A DNA stretch of 64,000 bases from Sphaerulina vaccinii (taxonomy: Eukaryota; Ascomycota; Dothideomycetes; Mycosphaerellales; Mycosphaerellaceae), in NCBI GenBank assembly GCA_022570795.1, contig JAKUDP010000001.1:2046001-2110000 (forward strand), in the 5' to 3' direction. Of the stretch, positions 1-11,136 are shown one piece after another. Every line of letters begins with the position of its first letter. Positions within the stretch are counted from its first letter, which is position 1. Position numbers and translations under genes: made by a program. The notes below the pieces were generated by a model. That model did not search any database. It was not told where the DNA came from and saw nothing but the letters and a program-made list of their open reading frames with translations.

Positions 1-1603
1 GCAAAAAGATACCAGAAGCCTGGCAGTATAACGCCAGCATCGCCCGGAAGCTGTAGAGTATACGTATTGCCTTCTCGTGCTACCGGTATGAGCGGCACTC
101 GTCGCTGATCAGTGTTCACCACGTGCGTCACTGTCGATAAGCGGACTAGGGAGAATGTGGCGTCGTCTGGGTTGGCTATGAGCGTGACTGTGAAGGTGCC
201 GCCTACCGGGATATCTTGGGAACTGCTCGACTCGATGGTTGGGCGTGTGGCTTCGCCACCAGAGAGATAGGGTGGAGTGAAGATCTTGCCATCGAAACTG
301 CAAGGACCATTGTTAGTACAGATGACGTGAACCTTCATTCACCTGCCCATTGCACTTACTGGTTGATGCCATCAATGCATACGACTCCACACAATCCACC
401 ACCACCACTAAACACGGTACCGTCCTGCAGCAAGATGCCGATCGAATGGTAAGTGCGAGGAGTGACTTCATCAGCCAGTTCCGTCCACTCTTCAGTGACT
501 GGGTCAAAGATCTCGGGAATTGTGACTGCTGTAGCATCAGTGTAGACTCGACCATATTGCATGCCGCCAGTGGTTAGGACGTGCCCGGTTGGCAAGATGA
601 CCCCATCGCCGAAGATACGTGCTCGGATGAGACCTTTGATCTGCTTGACCTCTGCAACACCAGAGGCCTCGTTGATCGTGGTGATATGCGAGTTGGTAAG
701 GGCATCTGAAAGCTCATATGAAGGTGCGCCACCTCCGCTCAAGATCTTGCCTGCAACTGCATCGTACATTACCTATTCATATCAGTCAGTGAATGCTCAA
801 CCACTTCTTAGCACGTATTGACTTACGCTGAAGCCACACATGGCATCTACGCCATCTCGCTCGCCTGCTGGGGCATGACTACCTTCACCAGTCGGATACA
901 GCCAATTCATCCTCTTGCTAGGCCCAGCATGGAAGACCGAGCTGTCCTTCCAGCTGTGTAGCCAGGCATGATTGTCAGAGCGATAGAGGCCTGCCCAGTC
1001 GTCGGTAAGGATAGGATCAACTGGGATGCCAGGCAGAAGCTCCCATGTGTTGGAAGCAGGATTCCAGATCTCAGAGTGCTTCCCACCATTGATACCACTC
1101 CACCAACCTGCAGTCATGCTACTCCAAGACCCACCAATCAGGAACATTCGGCCATCGCTCAGTGTGGTCTGCGTTTGGTATCCTCGTGGTATCTTCAGTT
1201 CAGGCCCTGGTTTCCAGATATTGTCCGGTGTTCTCCAATCGTGGAAACTAGATCTTGTTGCTGACGAGCCTCCTGTGATCAGAATGTCGCCTTGGTGCCC
1301 CATAGACACGCCGCTGCAGAACATGTCATGGTTTGTATGTGAGACGAGACGTTCGCTGACTTCTCCGGTACGCCAATTGTATTCTGCAGAGAATGTCTGA
1401 CCGACATTGCCATCTCCTGACCAATCGCGATCCCGAGAAGACCAGACGATGAGGTTGCCTGTGTCTGGAGCAATGGCACCGGAGACCGTTACGACTGGGA
1501 ACGAGATGGAAGGACCCCAAGATCCGGGTCCGCCTTGTGCTGCAACGGCCTTCAACGTTGTAGCCAGGAAGAGTACTGCAGTACTGGAGTAAGAGGCGGG
1601 CAT
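1..1603 (-). CDS. Galactose oxidase-like copper radical oxidase (AA5_2), 3' end outside window
   Basis: Secreted copper radical oxidase that would oxidise a primary alcohol (galactose C6 or similar) to the aldehyde and release H2O2. Exons run 1603-827, 772-360 and 297 to the window edge. Both introns (773-826, 298-359) are GTAAGT...AG. Residues 1-22 look like a signal peptide. The chain follows Fusarium galactose oxidase closely: Cys96 (MFCSGVSMG) and Tyr142 (RGYQ) would form the thioether cofactor, Trp160 (GGSW) is the stacking residue, Tyr367-His368 (TYHS) are copper ligands, and the last His is in THVVNTDQRR. The N-terminal CBM32 of Fusarium galactose oxidase is absent, so this is a short form like the AA5_2 alcohol oxidases. 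Retained Trp160 favours a galactose or raffinose-type substrate, but that is inference. Only about the last 20-30 codons appear to be missing. Confidence 0.93.
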
Positions 1604-2454
1604 TGTGTATCGGTATTAGTCTTGGACAAGCAAGTCCTGGCAACGGTGCCATAGCAACACGAGATCTTCTGCAAATAAGGTAAGCTGATGAAGTTCCTTA
1701 CAATCATGTACATGCTCAATGCTGCTATATCAACATCTTGGTCTACTTTGTGCTCCCCGCCAACCTCATTCTCACACAGAGCTATGCACCGCGGAAGGAG
1801 TGTTGCCCAAGCAAATATTCTGTAGAGCTCTATACCAGCCTCTTATCATTGTTGATACTATACCTGATCAGGAAAGAAGCTGGCTGGATCTGTGCCTCGC
1901 CAATGGTATACCGAGCCTTTAGCTCGAATATGATCCGGCTTCCATTCTGACCAAGAGCGCGTTCGCTTATGCCTCATAGCTTTTGGCCTGAAGCTGTATG
2001 AAGAGCTTCGCCGCTGCACCTGAGCTGCGAGCTTGTGTCGTGTGCCATGCCAATAGTTAGAAGAAGATCTGACTTGGACAGGATGTAATTGCGTAAGCCG
2101 TGCTTTGGACATGAATAGTTGTTCGTGTCGACCACGAGTACGGTTCGGCAGCTGATCAACGGCCAAGAGGATTTTGTTCTTGTGGATATTGATGATGATG
2201 AAATCAAGCAGAAGGCGGTGTTGATGGAACAGAGTCGGTGATGATGTGAATCGGGAACAGAAAAGAAGTCGAGAGGAAGTCATCAGTTTTTGCCTCAGGC
2301 AGAAATATCACGATATTTGGTCCGCCTCCCTCTGAGTTCTACTTCCAACCAGAGTCTAGTCAGATGTATATATATTCTGCGATCTACTCTCTGTCCATAG
2401 TACCACCTACTTGATTGAAAAGCGCTGACAAAATCCCAGTTTGGATCCTGCATT
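1604..2454. other. Shared 5' region of two divergent genes, no gene seen
   Basis: About 850 bp between the start codons of the galactose oxidase (minus) and the F-box-like gene (plus). Short open frames here have no recognisable domain or coding character. It should hold both promoters. Confidence 0.6.
2365..2376 (+). promoter_or_regulatory. TATA-like element
   Basis: A GTATATATAT stretch lies about 85 bp upstream of the ATG at 2455, a usual TATA distance for fungal genes. Sequence only; no transcription data. Confidence 0.4.
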
Positions 2455-2842
2455 ATGCCTAACGACCATCGAGCAAATGCAAAGCAGTCCGATGAGCACC
2501 ACCTCAGCGTCAGCATCGCGAGTGCCACTCCAAAGGGGTCACCACTCCTTGCTTTGCCGCGCGAACTAAGAGATATGATTTACAAGGCAAGCAATATCCA
2601 GATATGTACCATATGCCAAGATTCGAGACTGACTTGACCTGTTTTAGTACACCCACAGTAACACCACCGTCGAAGTCATCAGGCAGCGAGTGTGTCAGAA
2701 GCGTTCCGCCGCCGATTGTAGCGGAGGGCTGCTTCTGACATGTAAGCAACTCAGCGCAGAAGCCAAAAAGTCTTACTTCAAGGACCCGATCTTCCACGCG
2801 GCTGAGTCCAAAGAAATGGATTTTTTTTTCTATATTCTTTAA
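2455..2842 (+). pseudogene. F-box/2EXR-like protein, reading frame broken at a T9 run
   Basis: Exon 1 (2455-2586) encodes a 44-residue start ending in LPRELRDMIYK, the typical opening of fungal F-box/2EXR family proteins. A GC-AG intron (2587-2647, GCAAGC...TTTTAG) joins it to YTHSNTTVEV, which continues the motif as expected. Exon 2 contains LLLTCKQLSAEAKKSYF, another hallmark of this family. The frame then runs into nine T (2821-2829) and stops at 2842, giving 108 residues against a usual 200-300. In the next frame, starting about 2830, the text reads LMVQRVEERRAISHLQ, which looks like the expected continuation and runs on to about 3105. One more T, or two fewer, would join them. I therefore call it a frame-broken gene. 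It could also be a base-calling error in the homopolymer, or a truly short protein. Confidence 0.55.
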
Positions 2843-3169
2843 TGGTGCAGCGGGTCGAGGAGCGTCGTGCTATCTCACACCTTCAGTGCGACTTTGCAGG
2901 AGGAGACTGGTTGGGATACCGTAAGTGTGATAAGCCATCACATCACGACTGCAACAGAGACGCCTTCATAAGGTTCAAGACTTCCATATGCCGTTCGATG
3001 CGTCTCTTTCGGGGGTACCTGTGCCTACACGGAGTCAAGGCAACGGCTGTGGATGAAGCCTTCACGCTCGATGCTGTGGAGTCGTTGCAGTGTGTGAGGA
3101 GGTAGGAGCTAACATGGGTTTGATGGGTCATATCTATAAGCAGTTTAGCCACTTGAGTCCAGCAGAAAC

Positions 3170-4859
3170 TCAATCATATCTGTATCCTTCAGTCAACACA
3201 ACCGGTCCTTCGTAGACATGCCTTGCGCGTAGAACCCAATCAATGCCCGCGATGATGATCACAGCAACGAACATGACCATTGCCCAGTTGAAGTCCACCA
3301 CTCCCGGATCCCTAATGTTAGGCCAAAAGCACCAAAAGAAGGCAAAGCTTGAGTATGCCAAGCCACCGACATTGATCACCACGCCCCATCTCCCAAGACT
3401 CCATCGTGCTTCAGGGAGTAACTCTGGTTGACGGACCCTGCGATACAACACGCAAGCAATCGAGATCTGATATGTCAACATGAGCGACACCAGATTCAAC
3501 GAGATGATGGCATTGAACGCCACGTCTGAGCCGAAGTTGATGCACGAAAGTAGAACTGTGAAAGCGCAAGTGAGCATGACTGCATTGGCGGGGACTTCGA
3601 GTTTCGGATTGACTCTGCCGATCCAGGTTGAGAATGGTAGACCTCTATCGCGGGCAAAGGACCAGGTTTGACGGGAGGTGGAGAGGTTGAAGCAGAGGGT
3701 GCCAGCAAAGATGAGGATGATGACGATAAAGGTGAGAGCGTTTACCACTGGAAGCGAGAAGGCGTTCCGGAACACGTAGAGGAACGGGTAGCCTGTTTCG
3801 TCGTCAAGGGCGCCTTGAAGATCGACTATTGAGAAGAGGAATGTGATCAGGAAGACGAGGCCAAGGACGCCGTTAAGGAGATAGGAGCGGAGCATGGCTC
3901 TGGGGACTGTTATGCTGGCATCTGTGATTTCTTCGCTCATGCTGGAGCAAGGGTCAGCGATTGTTAGCGAGCTGGGCTGATTCCAGACTTACTGAGCTGC
4001 TGCGTCCGTGCAGATCAGTGCGTATATTGGGCTGATCTGACCTACCATGAGCGCTAAACCCATCGTCTGCCAGTCTCCGGCATCGTAGAAATGTGTGAAC
4101 ACGGTGCTTGCGGTGTTTCGAGGTGCGAGAGCCCACAAACAGACAATGACAGCCAGGAAGCCCAATATGTGCAAGAGGAGCATCAGACTCTGAAAGATTG
4201 GCATGACTCTCCCGCCATACACATTCGCGACCAGGACCAGTGCAGTAATAGCCCAGACACAGAGAGTTCCTTGCCAGTTGGAAGGAGCGTAGGATGGATA
4301 GTTGATTGCGGCGAGACTCTGGATCATGGTCCCAATCAGAAAAGGACCAGATGCGTTCCCAGCTTGCCATGACAGTGTGCTCATCCAGCCTGTGAAGTAT
4401 GAGAGTAGCTTTTGGCACTTGGCTGGAGCGAACTCGGACACCCTAGGTTCAATTAGTATGATCTTCAGCGTGTCTCTTGCGCGACACAGACCAGTGATAC
4501 TGTCCACCGCTTGTAGGAGCCATGGAAGCCATTTCCGCTAAGCTGATCACCACGAGTGAAAAGCCGCAGAAGGACCAAAGGTAGGACCAGAACATGCCTG
4601 CCAACCCACCACTCGCAAGTCCTTGATATGACGCTGCTAGTATGACCTCCCATGTACCCATTAAGACGACAGTGAATGCTATCGTGGAGACACCTTGGAA
4701 GTTCCTGCGCAACTCTTGCTGTTTTCCCATTCTCTTCATGTCTTTCTGATCATGTTCCTGCATATTGTGGATATCCTGGCCATCGCTGAATCCTTCGTCT
4801 ACGCGGTCGAACTGTGTCACTTCGTGCTGCGCTTGCATCTTCGATGATGGAGAAGCCAT
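3170..4859 (-). CDS. APC-family amino acid / GABA / choline permease
   Basis: Plasma-membrane uptake transporter of the amino acid-polyamine-choline superfamily, closest in wording to fungal GABA and choline permeases (Uga4/Hnm1 type). Exons 4859-4492, 4442-3993 and 3941-3170; introns 4443-4491 (GTCTGT...CTAG) and 3942-3992 (GTAAGT...CCAG). The splices rebuild the diagnostic strings GGQYHWVSEFAP and DAAAHMSEEI, which fixes them well. The product is 529 residues with about 12 hydrophobic segments and a cytosolic N-terminus of about 60 residues. I chose the ATG at 4859 (MASPSS); an in-frame ATG at 4913 would add 18 residues. The substrate cannot be read from the sequence. Confidence 0.9.
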
Positions 4860-5454
4860 TCTGCTGAGTCGGAGGAGAAGAGAAATAGAATGCTGTGAGT
4901 GTTTGAAGCTCACCTTCAGGATTTACATGTAAACAGAAGCCACAACTGCATACTTGAAAGAGACTGTATGCGATGCTCGCGACCTGCTTCGTGCAGAACG
5001 CGTGTCATAACCTGGAAAGAGGTGTCGTCCTGCACGAGGCGAACGCCATGTGTGGTACAATTCATCGCTTGATTAATTGCTTGGTTCTTGCTTATTCTCG
5101 TGGCGCTGACGCGCAGTATCTCTGCCATATTATCAAGCACAGCTCAGAACTGGATTAGTCGATGGAATGGCGAGGTGGATGTAGTTGACAGAGAGTGTCT
5201 CCATCAGAACCCAAGATATGCCAAAAGGGCTTAGTCAGCAGAGGGCCACTTCAAGAACACATTCGCCATCGAACTTCGTCCTCAAACATCGAAGTAACAA
5301 TCACAAGACGGTACAAAGATCGTGGAGCTGAACTTCAAAGCTAGAGCAAACGCCATCGCAGGATTTCAGCTATCGCCACAAGGCGACACGAGCCAAAGAT
5401 ACCCGGAACGTGTGCATATTCACTTTCAGCTGGCCAAGCTAGGAAGTTGCGCCA
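4860..5454. other. Divergent intergenic region
   Basis: Nearly 600 bp between the permease start (minus) and the WD40 gene start (plus). I see no gene or repeat. An open frame at 5322-5612 overlaps the WD40 first exon in another frame and is not coding-like. Confidence 0.6.
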
Positions 5455-6662
5455 ATGTCGCGCTCGAACGATCCCGGTCACTACTTCCAGACTACAGAAG
5501 CCCTGGCGACTACCGAACGAAAAGCGGCAAAGTCCAAGAACAAGTATGGCAAGCCTATCAAGCTCTCGTCAAAAGTTCTCGCAGTCATTGCAGACCCATT
5601 CAGCGAGAATAGCGTCTTCCTAGCAGAAGCAGTTGGCCAGATCAGCAGAGTAGACTTGGAAGTGTGTAAGCAGACCTTGAGCACGCAGTTTTGAACTCTT
5701 CGCTCATATTCACACAGACTAGACAAGTCCAGAAGATCTTCGACCAGAGTGCGGCTCCACTGACCTGCCTGACCATATGTCTCGATACCAAGACACTCTT
5801 CACCGGCTGCTGGGACAAGACAATATATGCCATCCCACTGGACTACTCAAGCAAGGTCCGAAAGCTCTCAGGACATACGGACTTCCTCAAGTCTGTCCTT
5901 GCAACTTCTGTGAACGGAACTCCGATCCTCATCTCCGGATCCGCAGATGCTACGATTATCATTTGGGACATAGCCACAGGCAAAGCCCTCCACAAGCTGA
6001 AAGGACATACGAAAGCGCTCTCAGACCTGTCCCTCGATCCTGCCAATTCAGAAGCCGACTCTCTCACATTATTCAGCAGCTCCTCATCACCCGAGATCCG
6101 GACCTGGACAATAAGCACAGATAAAGCCTTGGAGCAGTCGACATCCCTCGAGAAGCCAATCTTAGCGCATGAAACAAGCGTCTATCGCATAAAATTCGAT
6201 GGCGAAGGCGATCTCTGGACAGCCTCAGCAGATAGAACAGCCAAGCATCTCGTCCGATCGCGGAACTGGGAATCAGACACAACTCTCCAACATCCCGACT
6301 TCGTTCGCGATGTCGTCGTCTTCGAGGAACTGGGGTTAGTGGTTACTGCCTGTCGAGATGAGGAAGTGAGAGTCTGGGAGATGAGCAGCGGGAAATTGGT
6401 GTGCACGTACAGTGGGCATTACGAGGAAGTCACAGGACTTGTCGCGGTTGGTAAGAAGAAAGTTGTGAGTGTGAGTATCGATGGGACATTGAGACAATGG
6501 AGTCTCGATCGCAAGGACATGGTGACATGGCAGGAGGAGAGAGCTAAAGAGGCTTTGAGTGGAGAGGCAGCAGAAAACGAGAAGAAAGCTGGTGGTAGTA
6601 TGCTTACTGCTGAGGAAGAGGCGGAACTTGCTGAGCTGATGAGTGATGGTGATGATGAATAG
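5455..6662 (+). CDS. WD40-repeat protein
   Basis: A 383-residue beta-propeller protein. Exons 5455-5661 and 5718-6662. The intron 5662-5717 uses the donor GTGTGT; the overlapping GTAAGC donor would create an immediate stop. WD-type repeats are readable: SGHTDFLKSVLA...IIIWDIATGK, KGHTKALSDLSL...IRTWTI, LAHETSVYRIKF, HPDFVRDVVVF...VRVWEMSSGK and SGHYEEVTGLV...LRQWSL. The tail is acidic and Ala/Glu rich, ending LMSDGDDE. WD40 proteins are scaffolds; no enzymatic motif is present. The specific orthologue is not clear to me. It converges on the next gene with only about 40 bp between the stop codons. Confidence 0.88.
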
Positions 6663-6705
6663 AGCCATTCTACTCTATCATTGACCAAACCTCGCAGACA
6701 TCGAA

Positions 6706-7590
6706 CTAGCGCCACATCCCATACGGTCTCAACGCACGCCTATACATCAAACTTACAGCCTCCTGTTCCCTCTTCTGAGCTTCAGTCAAAGGCACCTCAG
6801 TCCAGAACACAACCCTCAACTCTCCCACGAACGTTCTATCCCTGAGCGCAGCAACAATAGTAGGCCAATTCGCCTTGTTAACACCAATCGACCTCAGCTT
6901 TCCTTTCATGAGTCCCAAGAATCTGGTTCCCGACACCCTCCATTGCACATATGTCCAAGCTCTCACGACCTCGCCGGTCCGCGGTGGTCGACCTTCCAGG
7001 GCTTTCGCTTTCAGCCTTGGCATAAGCAGTTGTTCGAAGTTGGTGAACGTGCAGGTTGGGGAGATGGAAGTGAATATCGGGAAAGAGTATAGTGGAAGTA
7101 CGGACGGAATTTGATCGCGGCTGTAAGGTCGTGCGGCATTTCGTTGGACTCTGAGGCGTGTGATTATGCGTCCTCCTGAGGCTTGACTGGAAACTTGTCC
7201 TGGCTGGAAGTGGTATGCTGGTGGTGGCAGCTCCAGATTTGGGATTCCGCTATGCTCCTCTTGATGGAAGACTGTCGTTGGCATCGATATACTCGCTGCT
7301 CTCAGTGCTTCTTCGAGAGATAGGGTGTCCACTGAAACACTCCTCGGACTGTCTGATTCTCCTGGAGCTGACTGCTCTGCCCCAGCACTAGGATTGAGGA
7401 AAAGATCGATAACTGCGTTTCTAGCCTCAAATGCCGGAAAGGCTTCGTTGATCATGTCGGTAATGCGTGGTGACAGACGTGGTATCGCTCTGGCCTCTGT
7501 CAACGTGGTGGCGATATCGAAATTACCGCTATCATAGGTTAAAACGATCCTGGGTGGCTCACTATCGTGTTGCTGTTCGATGGTCGCCAT
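6706..7590 (-). CDS. Hypothetical protein, single exon (294 aa)
   Basis: An uninterrupted frame of 294 codons with ATG at 7590 and good codon character. I do not recognise a domain. The N-terminal third is acidic and Ser/Pro rich (low complexity). The C-terminal half (about residues 140-294) looks folded, with alternating hydrophobic residues and several Trp (AWTYVQWRVSG, WPTIVAALRDRTFVGELRVVFWTEVP). There is no signal peptide or membrane segment. It may be a lineage-restricted fungal protein. Confidence 0.7.
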   Translation of the reverse strand: MATIEQQHDSEPPRIVLTYDSGNFDIATTLTEARAIPRLSPRITDMINEAFPAFEARNAVIDLFLNPSAGAEQSAPGESDSPRSVSVDTLSLEEALRAASISMPTTVFHQEEHSGIPNLELPPPAYHFQPGQVSSQASGGRIITRLRVQRNAARPYSRDQIPSVLPLYSFPIFTSISPTCTFTNFEQLLMPRLKAKALEGRPPRTGEVVRAWTYVQWRVSGTRFLGLMKGKLRSIGVNKANWPTIVAALRDRTFVGELRVVFWTEVPLTEAQKREQEAVSLMYRRALRPYGMWR

Positions 7591-7778
7591 GGTTGTACAG
7601 ATTCAAGTGAGGTGAGGTACTCTATGCATAGAAGCCCGAGTGTCGCAACTTATATCGCATTTGTGCTCCAGCAAGGCTTTCGTGAAGAGGATACAAACAT
7701 GTCCATCATGCTACTACGGCACAAGACCATGAAGGCCCGAGTCCACATACAATACTGCGACGCCGATAGTACATCTTC

Positions 7779-8168
7779 ATGCTCGCCATGCAGGATCGCC
7801 AACTTCAACGCTCTCAACAATGGTCAGCACAAACAGCTCGTCCAGCCGCTCTTTGCATCACAGCTACCACACACCTTCTTCTGGCCTCAGAAGATGGCAC
7901 CTGGGTTCCATCATCGCCACCACCCATCAGACCTATGTCGAAAGAAGATCTTCACAGAATGAACTTACCCACCAAACCCTCAGATATCGAACGTACCTTC
8001 CACCAGCGACGCCACTCAGTAATGAGTGAGAGCAGAGATCGACGAACACGCGATGCCATCGAGCAAGATCGTATCGAAGGCGAGTACTTGCGAAGGAGAA
8101 GACGAGCAGGTCGGAGGAAGTCAGCATTACAGCTCTGGAGAGCGAAAGATCGTTGTGAAATGATGTAA
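7779..8168 (+). CDS. Small basic hypothetical protein (129 aa)
   Basis: Open frame from ATG 7779 to a stop at 8168. The C-terminal half is strongly Arg/Lys rich with a helical, coiled look (SDIERTFHQRRHSV, EYLRRRRRAGRRKSA), and could bind nucleic acid or enter the nucleus. No family is recognised. The N-terminal 40 residues look less coding-like, so the true start may be ATG 7935 (MSKEDLHRMN) or lie in an unseen upstream exon. Overlapping frames in the same stretch are less convincing. Confidence 0.4.
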   Translation: MLAMQDRQLQRSQQWSAQTARPAALCITATTHLLLASEDGTWVPSSPPPIRPMSKEDLHRMNLPTKPSDIERTFHQRRHSVMSESRDRRTRDAIEQDRIEGEYLRRRRRAGRRKSALQLWRAKDRCEMM

Positions 8169-8408
8169 TTGTTCATACATATAGAAAGAGTCATCAATGT
8201 GGAGAGTAACGAAGTTTCGTTTCTCAATCCTACTCGACATGCTCATGTTCATGATCACGTCGCTATGTACACACAAGTCCCGAACCATGCTATGCTGCCC
8301 ATCCATGAAAGTGCAAACCGAACGTCCCCAGGAAGATTCAAGAAGGTGTTGGATGTAGGATATCTGGAGCTCGTCGTCACGATCGCTAGATAAGAGGAGT
8401 TGAGAGAT

Positions 8409-9143
8409 TTACTCGGTGAGGGTGAGGACGCCGTTGACCCAAGTGGAGCCCTTGGGCGCGGTGAAAGCGATCTGGAAAGGAAGTGTTAGTGTTGATGTGA
8501 GACCGGGAGTCGTGATAAAGACTCACATCAGCGTTGGTAGCGTTAGCGGAGACCTCAACAGATGCTGGACCTTGCAGGATGAAGCAGTCGTACCTGTGAT
8601 GACACTCGTTAGCATTGATCCCGAGCATTGAAAAGGTAAAGTAGAGACTCACTCGTGCTCCTGACCATCAGCCGAGAACTTGAAAGCCGCAGCATCAACA
8701 GTAGCCTTAGGATCCGAAACCTTGTATCCAACACCAACACAAACAGCAGCATCATTGCCATCGTATGGGTTCTCCTTGATCAAAAACTCAACAAGAGTAT
8801 CAATGTAGAGCTCTCGTGCCTCGTCGAAGGTCAGGTCGGTAATGTCGACGTGGACGTTGCGCTTCTTCTGGACGCCGAAAACGCTGTTCATGGCACGTGC
8901 GGCTACTGGACCACCCACGAAACCCAGAAAACCAGATGCTGCAACAGATGCGACGGCAATACCGACTGGGCCGATACGCTTGGCGAGTTGGAGAGGCTTG
9001 TTGAGGATTGAGGCTTCGGTACCTGGGACGAATCGCTTGGACACGGCGTGGTACTGGTGGTCACCACCTGGCTGGGTGAACTCGCTTGGGGCTGCGAGGG
9101 CAGAGCCGGCGAGGAGGGTGAGGCAAGCTGCGGTGCACTTCAT
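8409..9143 (-). CDS. Secreted protein with three Kex2-type KR sites (206 aa)
   Basis: Exons 9143-8653, 8593-8527 and 8471-8409; introns 8594-8652 (GTGAGT...ACAG) and 8472-8526 (GTGAGT...CCAG). Residues 1-18 are a clear signal peptide (ends SALAAP). Lys-Arg sites follow at 36-37, 55-56 and 94-95, the last as KKR. They cut the precursor into a short propeptide, a 19-residue piece, a Gly/Ala/Val-rich hydrophobic piece (57-92) and a C-terminal domain (96-206). That domain has only two Cys (AAVCVGVG, YDCFIL), a likely single disulfide, and ends FTAPKGSTWVNGVLTLTE. I do not recognise the family. The layout resembles small secreted or killer-like precursors and candidate effectors, but no function can be claimed. 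Confidence 0.85.
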
Positions 9144-11136
9144 ATTTGTGGCTGATTGGATTTCTGGTTGGATCTATTGGCGTTGATGCTGAAGAAACTG
9201 GAGTTGGTCTGGCTGATTGCTGGTTGCTGTTACTGTTGAGTGATGCTGATGCTGCTGGTGATGATGAGATGGGAGGGCGCCCGCTCCAGTCTTATACATC
9301 ATGGCCATCCCACATCAATGTGGAGGATATGTCGTGTGGGTCCGCACCTTGTCGGCGATTCGATACCCTGTCGGAGAATGTAGTTAGTCAGTGCATCGTA
9401 AGCAATGCACGTGGAGAACAGACAGGCCAGTTCGCACACCGTCTGTACAGTGAGACAGGCGCTATCGCTGACGGTTGTTCTATACACCATTCAGTCTTCT
9501 GGAAGCCTTCCACCTTGAGCGCTAGTGCGTGTGAATGTTAGCGTGTCAACTTGGTATGAGCTTAGCTTCGGGCACATTGATGATTTGTGATACCATGGTC
9601 CCGTCGCATGGCGCGCGTGAGCTTGGAAGTGCACAAGAAGGACGCCTCAGTGAGTGGCCTAGGAGGTCTCCAGGTCGGAGTCGTAGTCCCTGAGGAGAGT
9701 TACATGAGCCTTCGTTGTCAACGACGTGGTGCATGGAAGCCTCACGCGAGACGGCTGTAGACCTTGCTGTGCTCGATATCACAATCACCATTAGATCAAG
9801 AATGGCTTTCGATGACTGGCTCCCTGAACGGAGGCGCTATCGCAAAACAACTTGAGTGATTATTGCTGCAATGATGTGCTTGTTGTCACTTGGTCGCATC
9901 ATAACAGTAGCTGGCGCATGTATGCCTGCCAACTGAGAGCCTTCCACAGCGCCATGTGTCATGCCCGTTGAGTACTGCCCAGATAGGGACATTCGCGTTC
10001 TCTCTTGAGCAACACTAGAGACGACCATGGAGTAATGGAATGTTCTATAATCGTTCTATAGTCTTGTCCAGCTGTTTCGCCGTGCTGGTACGAAACGACG
10101 ACGCCGTGGGGCCTTCGCGGTCTGAGTATGCCGCATGGGCAGTGCCTGCATCGCCGCAATTGAGGGTGAGCTTAGCATCGCCTTGCATATTGAGACCTGG
10201 CAAGTTGATATGGCGAGAGCTTGTGCTGCCAAGAGTCTCAGTGAATTCACCGAAGTAGCGTTTGCGCCAACATCACAGTCAACGCCCTGACAGCTCTATT
10301 CTCGGGATGAGGAGGGCGGACTCGTCAGGACGGTGTGTTCGTACGTCGCTTGCTTTGGTGCATGTCGTCTATGGCGGAGAACAAGTCGAAGTCGCGTGAC
10401 CTCCGCGCTAGGTAGCCATCTTCCGTGTTCACACCGTGCCTTGAACGCGTCGAACAGTGAGTGGTATTGATCTTCCCAAGACACAGGCGATTGGCGGATC
10501 TGTAAGTCAGTCACGCTGGCACTCCTAGGACGCTGAAGCATCTGGCTATGTTGACGCGTCTGCTTCGTCTGCTGGTCCGGGATAGTCAGAAGGAGGCCCT
10601 GAGGCACGCACGCATGGCCATGAGCTCAAGAGAGACAGCAACACCATATCAACTCGCCGCGTCCCTTACAATCCATGCAACGCAGCCGTATGTGCTTGTC
10701 CATCCAGAGGAGCTGCTGACTGAGACGCGTCGCGTGCGCTGTTGGTCTTCGTTTGTCCCTCAGAGGGTACAATCATCGCCTTTCATCGTCGCTGCTGAAA
10801 GTCTATCCTTGATACCTCTCATCTGACGCGTGTACAGCTCTTATGGCAGTCGATAGCTTGGGTGGTGATGTTGATGAGAGAAAGTTGGTTGTTAAAGTGG
10901 TGCCTGAAGTCAGACGAGAGCATCGTCATCGCCCACATGCGCCACATCTTTCAAAGAGCCACCACCCCACCCCACCCCACCCCACCTGGCTTGTGAACCA
11001 TACAAAGACATCAACACAGCCTTCTGCTCGACCATAACCACTGAACATGTGATCAGTGCAGCTGCTTCCTGAGGCAAGTACCGGAACCATACTACCTTAC
11101 ACAGCAGGATTGAGGCTGTACGCTACTACCTTCACC
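9144..11136. other. Gene-poor 2-kb region
   Basis: Open frames here are short, overlapping on both strands and without domains. I found no splice-joinable gene, transposase or terminal repeats. The right end holds a C-rich tract (10965-10983) and should include the promoter of the Gyp7-like gene; the left end is the promoter of the secreted-protein gene on the minus strand (TATA-like GTATAAG near 9291-9300). A non-coding RNA or a very decayed gene could sit here unseen. Confidence 0.55.
10965..10983. repeat. (CCCCA)n tract, potential G-quadruplex on the minus strand
   Basis: Four runs of four C separated by single A. On the minus strand this is four GGGG runs with one-base T loops, the classical pattern for a very stable G-quadruplex. 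It lies about 155 bp upstream of the ATG at 11137. Confidence 0.7.

Noticed and set aside
5322..5612. Open frame before and across the WD40 first exon
   Set aside because: No domain. The overlapping frame from ATG 5455 joins the WD40 exon through a valid intron.
10296..10826. Open frames of about 100 codons in the gene-poor region
   Set aside because: Short, overlapping on both strands, with no domains and no partner exons.
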